Below are positions 1 through 8,291 of a DNA stretch of 64,000 nucleotides, one piece after another. This stretch comes from Phycisphaerae bacterium (GTDB lineage: Bacteria; Planctomycetota; Phycisphaerae; Phycisphaerales; Phycisphaeraceae). How positions within the stretch are numbered: position 1 is the stretch's first letter; each line of letters starts with the position of its first letter. The stretch is from contig JAUIGU010000005.1 of the NCBI GenBank assembly GCA_030432595.1, positions 1 through 64,000 of the forward strand, read 5' to 3'. The position numbers and the translations under genes are program-made. Under the pieces are notes generated by a model. The model searched no databases and had not been told where the DNA came from. It worked only from the letters and a program-made list of their open reading frames with translations.

Positions 1-141
1 AGTGATGCCGCGCTGCGTAAGCAGCTCGGCACCGCCGCCGCCCAACGCGCGACCGAGTTCGACAATTTGGCCATCGCCCGGGGTTATCTGGAAGTGTTCG
101 AGAAAGCCATCGCCCACCGCCGCAGCCGGACGCCGGCCTGA
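1..141 (+). CDS. C-terminal end of a glycosyltransferase (partial)
   Basis: The window opens inside a reading frame whose last 46 residues are visible, ending at TGA 139-141. The tail has the pattern of a GT4-type glycosyltransferase C terminus: a run ending LGTAAAQRATEFD, then ARGYLEVFEKA, the helix that usually packs back on the N-terminal Rossmann domain. The two genes that follow on the same strand are also glycosyltransferases, which supports a surface-polysaccharide cluster extending to the left. The catalytic part lies outside the window, so the family assignment rests on the tail alone. Confidence 0.55.
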   Translation, partial: SDAALRKQLGTAAAQRATEFDNLAIARGYLEVFEKAIAHRRSRTPA

Positions 142-204
142 CCGATCTAGAGATACGGGCTCGCCCCCGTTCATGCGGAGAATTCAGAACCTGGAGTCTC
201 ACTT

Positions 205-1056
205 TTGTCCGACGCGAAGATCCCCATCTCGATCATGATCCTCACGCTGAACGAAGAGGCGAATATGCCCAAGGTGCTCGCCTCGGTCGCGGACTTCGAC
301 GAGGTCGTGGTCTACGACTCGTTGAGCACGGACCGCACGGTCGAGGTCAGCCGGGAGCTGGGGGCGAAGATCGTCGAGCGCAAGTTCGACAACTGGGCGG
401 GCCACCAGAACTGGGCAATGGAGAACATCGAGTTCAAGCACCCGTGGGTGTTTTATCTCGACGCCGACGAACGCATGACGCCCGAGCTGCAGGCCGAGGT
501 CACCAAGATCGTTAACGCCGACCCGGAAACGATCCCGCATCGTGCCTACTACGTCGGGCGTAAGAACTACTTCCTGGGTAAGTGGATCAAGCACGCGATG
601 CCGCCGGGCACGATCATGCGGTTCTTCCAGCCGCCGCACATCCGCTTTGAGCGTCTCGTGAACCCCGTCCCTGTCGTGGACGGCAGCATCGGATATCTCG
701 AACACCACTTCGAGCACTACAACTTCAGCAAGGGCGTCGGCGAGTGGTTCGAGAAACACAACCGCTACTCCGGGGCCGAGGCGATCGAAGCGATGAAGGT
801 CATCGGCGGCGAGCGTCTCCCGCTGAGCACGATCTTCAAAGGCGACCGCGCCGAGCGTCGGCAAGCGCTCAAGCAGCTCGCGTTCCGGCTGCCTTTCCGC
901 CCGTTCCTGCGGTTCTGTTACATGTACTTCGCGCAGCTCGGCTTCCTGGACGGCAAGGCTGGGTACCTCTACTGCAAGATGCAGGCGACGTACGAGTTCA
1001 TGATCGCGGTGAAGATGATGGAGCTGCAGCGGCGCGAGAAGGGCCTGGAGGTTTGA
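205..1056 (+). CDS. GT2 family glycosyltransferase (WaaE/KdtX-like), copy 1
   Basis: 283 aa. The N terminus PISIMILTLNEEANMPKVL is the nucleotide-sugar-binding start of GT-A family 2 enzymes, and FYLDADERMTPEL supplies the DxD metal site near residue 90. The overall pattern, with STDRT and a C-terminal basic region, resembles lipopolysaccharide-core glucosyltransferases of the WaaE/KdtX type, which act at the cytoplasmic face of the membrane. The start is TTG at 205, preceded by GGAG about 9 bases upstream. The next gene is a close paralogue, so this is a tandem duplication. Donor and acceptor sugars cannot be read from the sequence. Confidence 0.85.
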   Translation: MSDAKIPISIMILTLNEEANMPKVLASVADFDEVVVYDSLSTDRTVEVSRELGAKIVERKFDNWAGHQNWAMENIEFKHPWVFYLDADERMTPELQAEVTKIVNADPETIPHRAYYVGRKNYFLGKWIKHAMPPGTIMRFFQPPHIRFERLVNPVPVVDGSIGYLEHHFEHYNFSKGVGEWFEKHNRYSGAEAIEAMKVIGGERLPLSTIFKGDRAERRQALKQLAFRLPFRPFLRFCYMYFAQLGFLDGKAGYLYCKMQATYEFMIAVKMMELQRREKGLEV

Positions 1057-1119
1057 AACGATGGGCGCGCGTCGCGTTGCGACGCGGCTATCCATGAATC
1101 GTCAAACGCGGTTTCAGAA

Positions 1120-1962
1120 TTGCCCGACGCGATCCCCATCTCGATCCTCATCCTCGTCAAAGACGAGGAAGAGCACCTGCCCAAGCTGCTCGACACGCTC
1201 GACGGCTTCGAAGACGTCGTCGTGTTCGATTCGCTCAGCACGGACCGCACGGTCGAGATCGCCAAGGATCGCGGCTGCCGCGTCTACGAGCGTCCGTTCG
1301 ACGACTGGGCGGCGCACCAGAACTGGGCGATGGACCACATCGAGTTCAAGCACCGGTGGGTGTTCTATCTCGACGCGGACGAGCGCATGACGCCCGAGTT
1401 GCGTGAGGAGATCTCCGCGATTGCCGCGCTAGAGACGCCGCCGCACGTCGCGTACTTCTGCCGCCGCAAGAATTTCCTCATGGGCCGGTGGCTCAAGCAC
1501 GCGATGTCGTCCGGCTTTGTCATGCGGTTCTTCCAGCCCGGGCACATCCGCTTCACGCGCAAGATGAGCGTCCAGCCGGTGCTCGATTCACCGGCCGGCT
1601 ACCTGAAAGAGCAGTTCATCCACTACCACTTCAGCCGCGGGTTTCAGCAGTGGTTTGAGAAGCACGCGTGGTACGCCGGGCTCGAGGCCGAGGAGTGGGA
1701 CAAGGCGATCCGCGAGACGCCACTGTCGCTTGGGGCGCTGTTCTCACTGGACGGGGTGCGTCGGCAGCAGGCGCTCAAGCGCCTGAGCTACCACCTGCCG
1801 TTCCGCCCGTTTCTCAAGTTTCTGCACATGTACGTAATGAAGCTCGGCGTCCTCGACGGCGGGCCGGGCTTTCATTGCTGCTGCCTGATGGGTGTTTACG
1901 AGTACATGATCGGCCTGCGTTACCGCGAGTTGAAGCGGCGGCGGGCCGGGCTGGAGATCTGA
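1120..1962 (+). CDS. GT2 family glycosyltransferase (WaaE/KdtX-like), copy 2
   Basis: 280 aa, a paralogue of the gene just upstream. It shares the blocks FDSLSTDRTVEI, WAxHQNWAM, FKHxWVFYLDADERMTPEL, MRFFQP and LPFRPFLKF, but diverges in the middle (acceptor) region. It also starts with TTG, at 1120, 63 bases after the first copy's stop. The gap contains a short GCGTCGC-GTT-GCGACGC hairpin. The two copies probably add different or successive sugars in the same glycan. Like its twin it has no signal peptide and ends with a basic helix that could sit on the membrane. Confidence 0.85.
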   Translation: MPDAIPISILILVKDEEEHLPKLLDTLDGFEDVVVFDSLSTDRTVEIAKDRGCRVYERPFDDWAAHQNWAMDHIEFKHRWVFYLDADERMTPELREEISAIAALETPPHVAYFCRRKNFLMGRWLKHAMSSGFVMRFFQPGHIRFTRKMSVQPVLDSPAGYLKEQFIHYHFSRGFQQWFEKHAWYAGLEAEEWDKAIRETPLSLGALFSLDGVRRQQALKRLSYHLPFRPFLKFLHMYVMKLGVLDGGPGFHCCCLMGVYEYMIGLRYRELKRRRAGLEI

Positions 1963-1992
1963 ACCCGGAGTGAGCGTACCGGTTTGGTCCGC

Positions 1993-2016
1993 GCGCACCG
2001 CCCCTAAGCGGTGCGC
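1993..2016. terminator. Hairpin between convergent genes
   Basis: A perfect 9-bp stem (GCGCACCGC / GCGGTGCGC) with a 6-base loop. The loop carries the TAG stop of the minus-strand membrane protein. It lies 31 bases after the stop of the plus-strand glycosyltransferase. There is no T-tract, so it may be a weak bidirectional terminator or an mRNA-end stabiliser. Confidence 0.4.
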
Positions 2017-3323
2017 ACGCCCGGCGGCACATAGACCTGCGCATTGGTCGTGCGCACGATGCGTTCGAGGGGGTAGAGCATGAAGAGCATCGAGAAGATG
2101 CCCAGCAGGATGATGCCCAGGAAGATCGACGACTCGCCGCGGGACAGGGCGAACGTCTGCCCCAGCGAACACATATAGACGGCGACGCCCAACGGAGAGG
2201 TGGTGCCCACCGCCATCCAGGCGTCGAGGATGCCGAGGATGACGCCGATCGCCACGCCGTAGAACAGCGCCGCGTACCACCCGCCGTCAGCGGCGGCGTG
2301 GCCGACAATGCCCGGCCCGACGGTGTGCGTGCCGTGTGCAACGCCCTTGGTCTTGTTCTCCATCGGGATGCGCAGCGACTGGGGGTCGGGCTTGTCTTCG
2401 TATATGCCGCGGGGTACGAAGTGCAGGAAGAAGTACCGCGCAGCGAAGAGCGGCGAGTGCGCGATGTCGTCGGGGCGGGAGTCGATCAGGAACGCGGTGG
2501 CCAGCCCGGTGTCCGGGCCGTGAAAGGGCTCGAGCAGGTTCTCGACCGACATAAACCGGGCCATGTAGCTCAACCGTTCGGCACCCTCGATGTCGCGCTC
2601 GTTCCGCAAGGCGGAGAACGCGGTCAACACGACCATGCCGACGGCCAGGACCGGGATGATCTTCATCCACGCCGCCTTGGTCCGGCCTTCCACGAGGTGG
2701 GCGTAGTAGAGCCCGGCCAGGCAAGCGCCCAGAACGCCCACCAGCGGGCGGCGGCCGAACGCCGTCATGATCGCGTTGAGCCCGTCGATGAGCGCGATCG
2801 CCGTCCCGCCCAGCACGATGAACGGGTTGAGCAGCGACTTGCCGAACACGTAGAACACCACCGCCGCGGACGCCGCGGACGCCGCGATACACACGTGGTT
2901 GAGCAGCGGCCCGATCACGGGGATGAACCCCGAGAAACGCAGCATGATCGACACGATCGCCAGCAGCAGCGCCACGCCCAGAAAGAACACCGCGTTGGCC
3001 TGCCCGAAGAACATCGGCCGCTGGTTGGAGCCGGCCGTCTTGCGGTACGCGACCTCGTAAGACCAGTAAAAACTCACCATGAACAGGAACGACAGCCAGA
3101 TGAAGATCGCGCCCACCCGCGTCGTATCGACCACGACGTAAGGCCCGTAGTCGTCGGTCAGCATCGGGAAGATGAAGGCGTAGAACTGGTAGTACACCAT
3201 GCCCACCAGGAAGAACATGCGCAGGTTGATGAACCCCAGGTCGCGTCGCTGGCTGCCGCGGTACAGCGAGATCGCCACGACCAGGATCATCAGCACGCAG
3301 TAGATGGCCGCCAGGAGTGTCAT
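2004..3323 (-). CDS. Polytopic membrane protein, O-antigen polymerase-like
   Basis: 439 aa from ATG at 3323. The start overlaps the stop of the upstream sulfotransferase (ATGA), so the two are probably translationally coupled. About ten hydrophobic segments are visible, beginning MTLLAAIYCVLMILVVAISL. A large non-membrane loop (about residues 265-330, containing NERDIEGAERLSYMAR and FLHFVPRGIYEDKP) lies between later helices. A big periplasmic loop near the C terminus among many helices is typical of Wzy/EpsG-type polymerases and O-antigen ligases. With a sulfotransferase, flippase and glycosyltransferases around it, chain polymerisation or ligation is the best guess. No family motif is decisive. 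Confidence 0.6.
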   Translation of the reverse strand: MTLLAAIYCVLMILVVAISLYRGSQRRDLGFINLRMFFLVGMVYYQFYAFIFPMLTDDYGPYVVVDTTRVGAIFIWLSFLFMVSFYWSYEVAYRKTAGSNQRPMFFGQANAVFFLGVALLLAIVSIMLRFSGFIPVIGPLLNHVCIAASAASAAVVFYVFGKSLLNPFIVLGGTAIALIDGLNAIMTAFGRRPLVGVLGACLAGLYYAHLVEGRTKAAWMKIIPVLAVGMVVLTAFSALRNERDIEGAERLSYMARFMSVENLLEPFHGPDTGLATAFLIDSRPDDIAHSPLFAARYFFLHFVPRGIYEDKPDPQSLRIPMENKTKGVAHGTHTVGPGIVGHAAADGGWYAALFYGVAIGVILGILDAWMAVGTTSPLGVAVYMCSLGQTFALSRGESSIFLGIILLGIFSMLFMLYPLERIVRTTNAQVYVPPGVRTA

Positions 3324-4243
3324 GAGCCCGCGTCTCCCGAGGTTAATCCGGCCGTCTGCATCGTCGTTTCTTCTTCCACAAAAGTCGTCAGGTCCCACGG
3401 GCCGGCGTCCCATCCGCAAGCTGCGGCCAGGGCCCGCTGATCGGCTTCGAGGTCGGACGCGACACGTTCGAAGGCGTCGGCCGGCATCTTACGGAGTCGC
3501 GGCGGGGCCGCGGGCACCAGCCAGCGCACCAGCGTCTGCCGCGCCGCCGGCGGAAGCAGCGGACGGATCAACGCGCGGTACGGCCACATGAACTGTGCCT
3601 TGCGGATCGTGCCCTTGACCTGCGGCTTCCCGTCGCTGGCGTTGAACTTTGTTTCCGTGTCGGCGTCGGCGGCGTGTTCACAGCCCAGGAAGCCGCAGAG
3701 CGCCGCCACCGTTTCGTTTCGCCGCTGGATGTAGTCCTCGAACACCACTACGCGGATCCGGTCCATGCCGAAGCGCTGTGACCACGGTTCGAGCTGACGG
3801 GCGTAACAACTGAAGTCCAGCATGCCCGGCACCGCGTCAAGCGCTTCCAGAACCGTCCCCGCGAACGAGCCCTCGTTCACCGCGTGGTGGTAGTGGCTGA
3901 GCATCCGGTCGATGGGGTGGCGGACGACGTAGATGAGTTTGAGGTCCGTGCCCAGCAAGGCCTCGGCACGCTCCGGGATGCCCGGGAACTGCGACCGTTT
4001 CGTGTAACCCGTCGAAGCGTCGCCGCACAACGCGCCCGGTGGGGCGGCGCGGAACAGGCGGTCGTACTCGGCGAGCGCTTCGGCGTCGTCCTGGCGGTGC
4101 CAGAGCGTGTGCGGCTCCTTATCCGGCGGGATGTAGACGCCCGGCTGGCGGTTGAGGTCGTGGAACAGCGTCGTCGTGCCCGCCTTCATCGCGCCGATGA
4201 TCAGGAAGTCGGGGTTGCGGGTTGGACGGCCGTGTTCGGTCAT
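3320..4243 (-). CDS. Sulfotransferase domain protein
   Basis: 307 aa. The N-terminal block FLIIGAMKAGTTTLFHDL is the 5'-phosphosulfate-binding loop of PAPS-dependent sulfotransferases. KLIYVVRHPIDRMLSHYHH is the 3'-phosphate-binding segment, with its conserved Arg and Ser. The enzyme would transfer sulfate from PAPS to a sugar hydroxyl, making a sulfated surface polysaccharide. There is no signal peptide, so it would act in the cytoplasm, presumably on lipid-linked or nucleotide-linked sugars. It overlaps the downstream polymerase-like gene by 4 bases. A CysH-type reductase elsewhere in the window also uses PAPS, but the two genes are not adjacent. Confidence 0.85.
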   Translation of the reverse strand: MTEHGRPTRNPDFLIIGAMKAGTTTLFHDLNRQPGVYIPPDKEPHTLWHRQDDAEALAEYDRLFRAAPPGALCGDASTGYTKRSQFPGIPERAEALLGTDLKLIYVVRHPIDRMLSHYHHAVNEGSFAGTVLEALDAVPGMLDFSCYARQLEPWSQRFGMDRIRVVVFEDYIQRRNETVAALCGFLGCEHAADADTETKFNASDGKPQVKGTIRKAQFMWPYRALIRPLLPPAARQTLVRWLVPAAPPRLRKMPADAFERVASDLEADQRALAAACGWDAGPWDLTTFVEEETTMQTAGLTSGDAGS

Positions 4244-4356
4244 GGTGATGCGTCGGGGCCGGCGGCGGGGCGGAGAGCTTAGCGGAGTCGGCGGCGGCCT
4301 TGGGGTGTCGGGAACATGCCGGCTAAACCGGGGATGAAACCGGCCGTGATCCGGGG

Positions 4357-5946
4357 TTACGCCGCCTTGCGACGCAGCACCTGGGTCAGTCGGCGCAGAA
4401 TCTCTTCATAGGTCGGCCGGTCGAACAGCCGGATGAATAAGGCCGATAACGCGATCACCAGCGGACCGGCGACCAAGAGCCGGACGACCGGCGGCATCGG
4501 GATCGGCGTCGTCGCGCCCCACGCGAGCGCCGCGGCCAGGCCGGTGATCGCCACCGGCTGGGCAAAGACCTTCAGCGCCGCGGTAAACCGGCCTTCGGTC
4601 CCCGGGGCCAGCGACGCGGTGATGTGCCCGTACCCGTACAAGGCAAAGAACACCGACACGCCGACCGCCACCCCCGCCGCGCCGCCCAGCTTCACGCCGA
4701 CCCAGCACGCGAGCAGGAACGCCGCCGCGTTTACGCAATTCAGCACGAAGTATTTCTTCCACTGCCCGGTGGCCTGGAGGTAGAAGTTCGCGTTGTGCGC
4801 GACCAGCCGGAACCCCATGCCGATCGCCAGCCAGCGCAGGTACGTTGCCGCCGTTTCGTACCGGTTGTCGAATACCACCTCGATCAAAGGCTCGGCCACC
4901 ACCGCCAGCGACAGACAGACCGGCAGCCCGAACGTCGCGATCAGCTTGCACACATCCAGGAACGCGCGGTTCTGACGCGGCAGATCGCCACGCAGTTTCG
5001 ACAGCGTCGGCAACAAGACGCCGCCGAAGTTGATCGTGATCAGCATCATCGTCTGTGACGAGATCACGAACGCGAGGTAATACGCGCCGACGACCTCCTC
5101 GCTGAGGTACCGCCCGAGCACGATGTAGTCGCCCTGGTTGATGACCTGAATGATCAGGCCGCCCGCGGTGATCCATGTGATGCCGCTGAGCAGGTACTTC
5201 CAGTGGTGAAACTCCGGGCGGGGTTTGAACCTTGCCCCCGACGCCGCCCACATGACCGGCAGATAGAAGACCGAACCGATCAGTCGCGGCAGCACGAAAC
5301 TCAGCGCCCAGAACCCCGACATGGCCAGCACGATGGCCAGCACGGTCTGGAACAGGACGTGGCCGCCTTCGAGGAAAAAGAAACGTTTGAACTTCAGGTC
5401 GGCCAGCAGCTTGGAGTGCGGCACGATCTGAAGCGCCTCGAACGGGATCGCCGCGGCCAGGATCAGGATGATCAGCGTCAGCGGTTTGTCGAAAAAGACG
5501 GTCGCGAAGGGCGCCGCGACGGCGAGCCCGACGGCCGCGATCAGCCCGGTGGTCAGCGAGAGCCACGCGGCCGGGTTGGCCCAACGGTCGAACCGGCGTT
5601 GGCGTTGGATGAGCACGACGCCGATGCCCGCGTGGCGGATGAACCACGCGAAGGCGGCGACGCTGTACGCCGTCCCGATCAGCCCGAACGCGGCCGGCGA
5701 GAGCAGCCACGCCAGCACGATCTGTGAACCGAACTGCAAGGCCCGCGTGCCGAGGGTCAGCAGCGAGGTCCACGCGGTGCCGCGCGTCGCGGCGGCCCGG
5801 AGGCCCTGGGCCCGGCCGGTGGTCCGCGCGGCCGCGGGTTGAGGGCCGCGGGTCGGGTCGTCGGTCACGGACGCGTCCGCCGGTGTCGGGGGCGGTGCAT
5901 CGGTCGCGTCGGTCGCGGCGGGCTGGGCTGGGGAAGGCGGCGGCAC
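4357..5946 (-). CDS. Polysaccharide flippase (Wzx-like, MOP superfamily)
   Basis: 529 aa if the GTG at 5946 is used. The first 60 or so residues are Pro/Ala-rich and disordered, and the conserved part begins around TRGTAWTSLLTLGTRALQFGSQ, so a later in-frame GTG is possible. Twelve to fourteen hydrophobic segments follow in the pattern of lipid-linked oligosaccharide flippases of the MOP superfamily (WzxC/RfbX type). The role would be moving undecaprenyl-linked repeat units to the periplasmic side for polymerisation. It fits with the polymerase-like protein and glycosyltransferases next to it. The substrate is unknown. Confidence 0.8.
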   Translation of the reverse strand: MPPPSPAQPAATDATDAPPPTPADASVTDDPTRGPQPAAARTTGRAQGLRAAATRGTAWTSLLTLGTRALQFGSQIVLAWLLSPAAFGLIGTAYSVAAFAWFIRHAGIGVVLIQRQRRFDRWANPAAWLSLTTGLIAAVGLAVAAPFATVFFDKPLTLIILILAAAIPFEALQIVPHSKLLADLKFKRFFFLEGGHVLFQTVLAIVLAMSGFWALSFVLPRLIGSVFYLPVMWAASGARFKPRPEFHHWKYLLSGITWITAGGLIIQVINQGDYIVLGRYLSEEVVGAYYLAFVISSQTMMLITINFGGVLLPTLSKLRGDLPRQNRAFLDVCKLIATFGLPVCLSLAVVAEPLIEVVFDNRYETAATYLRWLAIGMGFRLVAHNANFYLQATGQWKKYFVLNCVNAAAFLLACWVGVKLGGAAGVAVGVSVFFALYGYGHITASLAPGTEGRFTAALKVFAQPVAITGLAAALAWGATTPIPMPPVVRLLVAGPLVIALSALFIRLFDRPTYEEILRRLTQVLRRKAA

Positions 5947-6101
5947 GGGGTCGATGAAGCGTGGGTGGCGTCGGCAATAGGGCGGATCGTTCTCGGACGG
6001 TGCGCCGTCGGTGATTCCCGGTACGTTGTGCCGCCCGCCCGGTTCGCGGGTTCACGGGATCAAGGGCTCGTCGGCCCGACGCCGGCGGGAGCGAGGACAC
6101 G

Positions 6102-8291
6102 ATGCCCCAGACCGTCATCGGCCAAAGACTACACCCGATCCTGCTGCTGGCCCTGGCGGGGTACTGGTCCGCATTCGCCCTGGCGTCGCACTGGCCGCGC
6201 CTGGACTTCAAGGCCGAAGGGGTTGCCGTCCCGTCGCCCTTCCTGGATAAGGCGGCCCACGTCGTCGCCTTCGCCGGGTTGGCCGTGCTGATCTGGGCGT
6301 CCGGCCTGGGCGCCGTCGCACTGAGAAGGTTCGGGGTGGAACGCCCGGCATGGGCCGCCCCCTGGCTCGGCACCGCGGCGCTGGCGTTTGGTTACGCGGT
6401 GATCGACGAAGGCACGCAGCAGTTCGTCGCCGGCCGGACCATGTCGGCACCGGACTTGCTGGCTGACGCGTCCGGCATCGTGCTGGGGATCGCGTGGGCG
6501 TGGTGGGTCTGGCGGTGGTGGCGGGGGGAAGTCCAAGAAAAACCGGAAACGCAGGAAACGCAGGAAGCGCAGGGGAAAGAGATACCACCTGGCGCATTAT
6601 CTACATCAACTGTTGATGAGGCGGGTGATCAACGAGATCGAAGCCCAGACCACGAATCAGATGACGGGTTTGTCGCGCACGCCGCTGTCGTCTCGATCCT
6701 GACCCTTGTGTCGCGCGTGACCGGGCTGGTGCGCGACGCCGTGCTTCTGGCGATCTTCGGCGCATCGCAGACGATGTCCGCGTTTTTCTTTGGCTTCATG
6801 GTGCCCAACCTCGCCCGCCGGCTGTTCGGCGAGGGCGCGTTGACCGCGGCGTTCCTGCCGCGCTACCGGCGGTTGATCGACGACGACCCGGGGCTGGCAC
6901 GGTCCTACGCGGTGGCGTGCGGCGTGCGCGTCACGCTCGTGCTGTTCGGGCTCGTGGCGTTGGGCGAATTAGTGCTGCTGGGTCTGTTGTTCGGGATCGA
7001 ACTCTCGGACAAAGCCGCGCTGGCGATCCGGCTCACGGCGTTGATGCTGCCGTACGCGCCGCTGGTGTGCGGGACGGCGTTCCTGGGCGCGGTGTTGCAG
7101 GCGCACGGCCGGTTCGCCGCGGTGGCTGTGGCGCCCGTGGGTTTGAATCTGGGCATGATCGCCGCGAGCGCGGTGGCCGTGTGGTCGGTCGAGGGCGACG
7201 TGAACCGGGCGATGGTCGTGGCCGTGGGCGTTTTGATCTGTGGAGCCGGGCAGGTCGCGTGGGTGGCGTGGGCGCTGCGGAGCAAACCCGCAATTGGCCG
7301 AACGAACACCGATGCGGGCCGTGGGTCCATGCGCCAACCGGAGACAACAGAACCGCTGTCACGATTGTTGCGATCCACCCTCGTCGCCATGGGCCCGATG
7401 ATCGTCGGGCTCGGGGTCTTCCAGATCAACACGCTGCTCGACGGCCTGATCGCGTACGGCCTGGCCGCGCCCGAGAGCGCCGACGCCGCCTCGACCTTGC
7501 AACTGCTCGGCCGATCCGTCGATTACCCCGTCGGCCCGGGCGCAATGGCGCAACTCACGGCCGCGCAGCGGCTCTACCAGTTCCCGCTGGGCGTGTTCGG
7601 CATCGCCATCGCCACCGCGATTTTCCCGGCCTTCGCCGCCGCCGGCCGCGACGGGCAGCGGCAGCGCTTCAGCGCCATCGTCCGCCGAGGCGTTCGGCTC
7701 ACGTGGTTCATCGGCCTGCCCGCCACCGTGGGCCTGCTGCTCGTGCGCGAGCCGCTGGTCCGCGTCATGTTCGAACGCGGCGCCTTCGAACGCGCCGACG
7801 CCGCCGCGGTGTCCTGGGTCCTGCTGGGGTACGGCACCGGCGTGTGGGCGTACTCGCTGACCCACGTCTTGACCCGCGCCTTCTACGCTCGGGACGACGC
7901 GGGCACACCGCTGAAGGTCGCCGTCGCCATGGTCGGGTTCAATCTGCTGCTCAACCTCACGCTCATCTGGCCGTTGGGCGCCGCGGGCCTGGCGTGGTCC
8001 ACCGCGGTCAGCGCGACCATGCAGTGCGTCGTGCTCTTGACGCTGCTGCAGAAACACGCCGACGCGCCGGTGGGGCAGGGCGTCGGGTCCGCCATGGGCA
8101 AAAGCTTCGTCGCCGTGGGCGCGATGGCGGCGGTGCTGATCGCGCTGCTGATCATGATCCCGACATCGACGCTGAACGTCCCGGGCTCGGCGGCGCTGTT
8201 GGCGGTGCTCGTGCCGACCGGCGCCGCGGTGTTCCTCGCCGTGGCGGTCGCGCTGCGCTGTGAAGAATTGCGCTGGCTGGTTAAGCGCTGA
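6102..8291 (+). CDS. murJ: VanZ-like domain fused to MurJ lipid II flippase
   Basis: 729 aa from ATG 6102 with a GAGG Shine-Dalgarno about 6 bases upstream. Residues 1-145 are a VanZ-like unit: helix, DKAAHVVAFAGLAVLIW, YAVIDEGTQQFVAGR, DLLADASGIVLG. After a charged linker (about residues 146-185, with repeated ET-Q-E) comes a complete MurJ/MviN domain: SRVTGLVRDAVLLAIFG, NLARRLFGEGALTAAFLP, then about 14 helices. MurJ moves lipid II across the inner membrane for peptidoglycan synthesis. VanZ-type proteins are small membrane proteins with less certain roles. The frame is continuous, so this reads as a genuine fusion, although an internal start in the linker cannot be excluded. Its 3' end overlaps the convergent gene by 11 bases. 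Confidence 0.85.
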   Translation: MPQTVIGQRLHPILLLALAGYWSAFALASHWPRLDFKAEGVAVPSPFLDKAAHVVAFAGLAVLIWASGLGAVALRRFGVERPAWAAPWLGTAALAFGYAVIDEGTQQFVAGRTMSAPDLLADASGIVLGIAWAWWVWRWWRGEVQEKPETQETQEAQGKEIPPGALSTSTVDEAGDQRDRSPDHESDDGFVAHAAVVSILTLVSRVTGLVRDAVLLAIFGASQTMSAFFFGFMVPNLARRLFGEGALTAAFLPRYRRLIDDDPGLARSYAVACGVRVTLVLFGLVALGELVLLGLLFGIELSDKAALAIRLTALMLPYAPLVCGTAFLGAVLQAHGRFAAVAVAPVGLNLGMIAASAVAVWSVEGDVNRAMVVAVGVLICGAGQVAWVAWALRSKPAIGRTNTDAGRGSMRQPETTEPLSRLLRSTLVAMGPMIVGLGVFQINTLLDGLIAYGLAAPESADAASTLQLLGRSVDYPVGPGAMAQLTAAQRLYQFPLGVFGIAIATAIFPAFAAAGRDGQRQRFSAIVRRGVRLTWFIGLPATVGLLLVREPLVRVMFERGAFERADAAAVSWVLLGYGTGVWAYSLTHVLTRAFYARDDAGTPLKVAVAMVGFNLLLNLTLIWPLGAAGLAWSTAVSATMQCVVLLTLLQKHADAPVGQGVGSAMGKSFVAVGAMAAVLIALLIMIPTSTLNVPGSAALLAVLVPTGAAVFLAVAVALRCEELRWLVKR

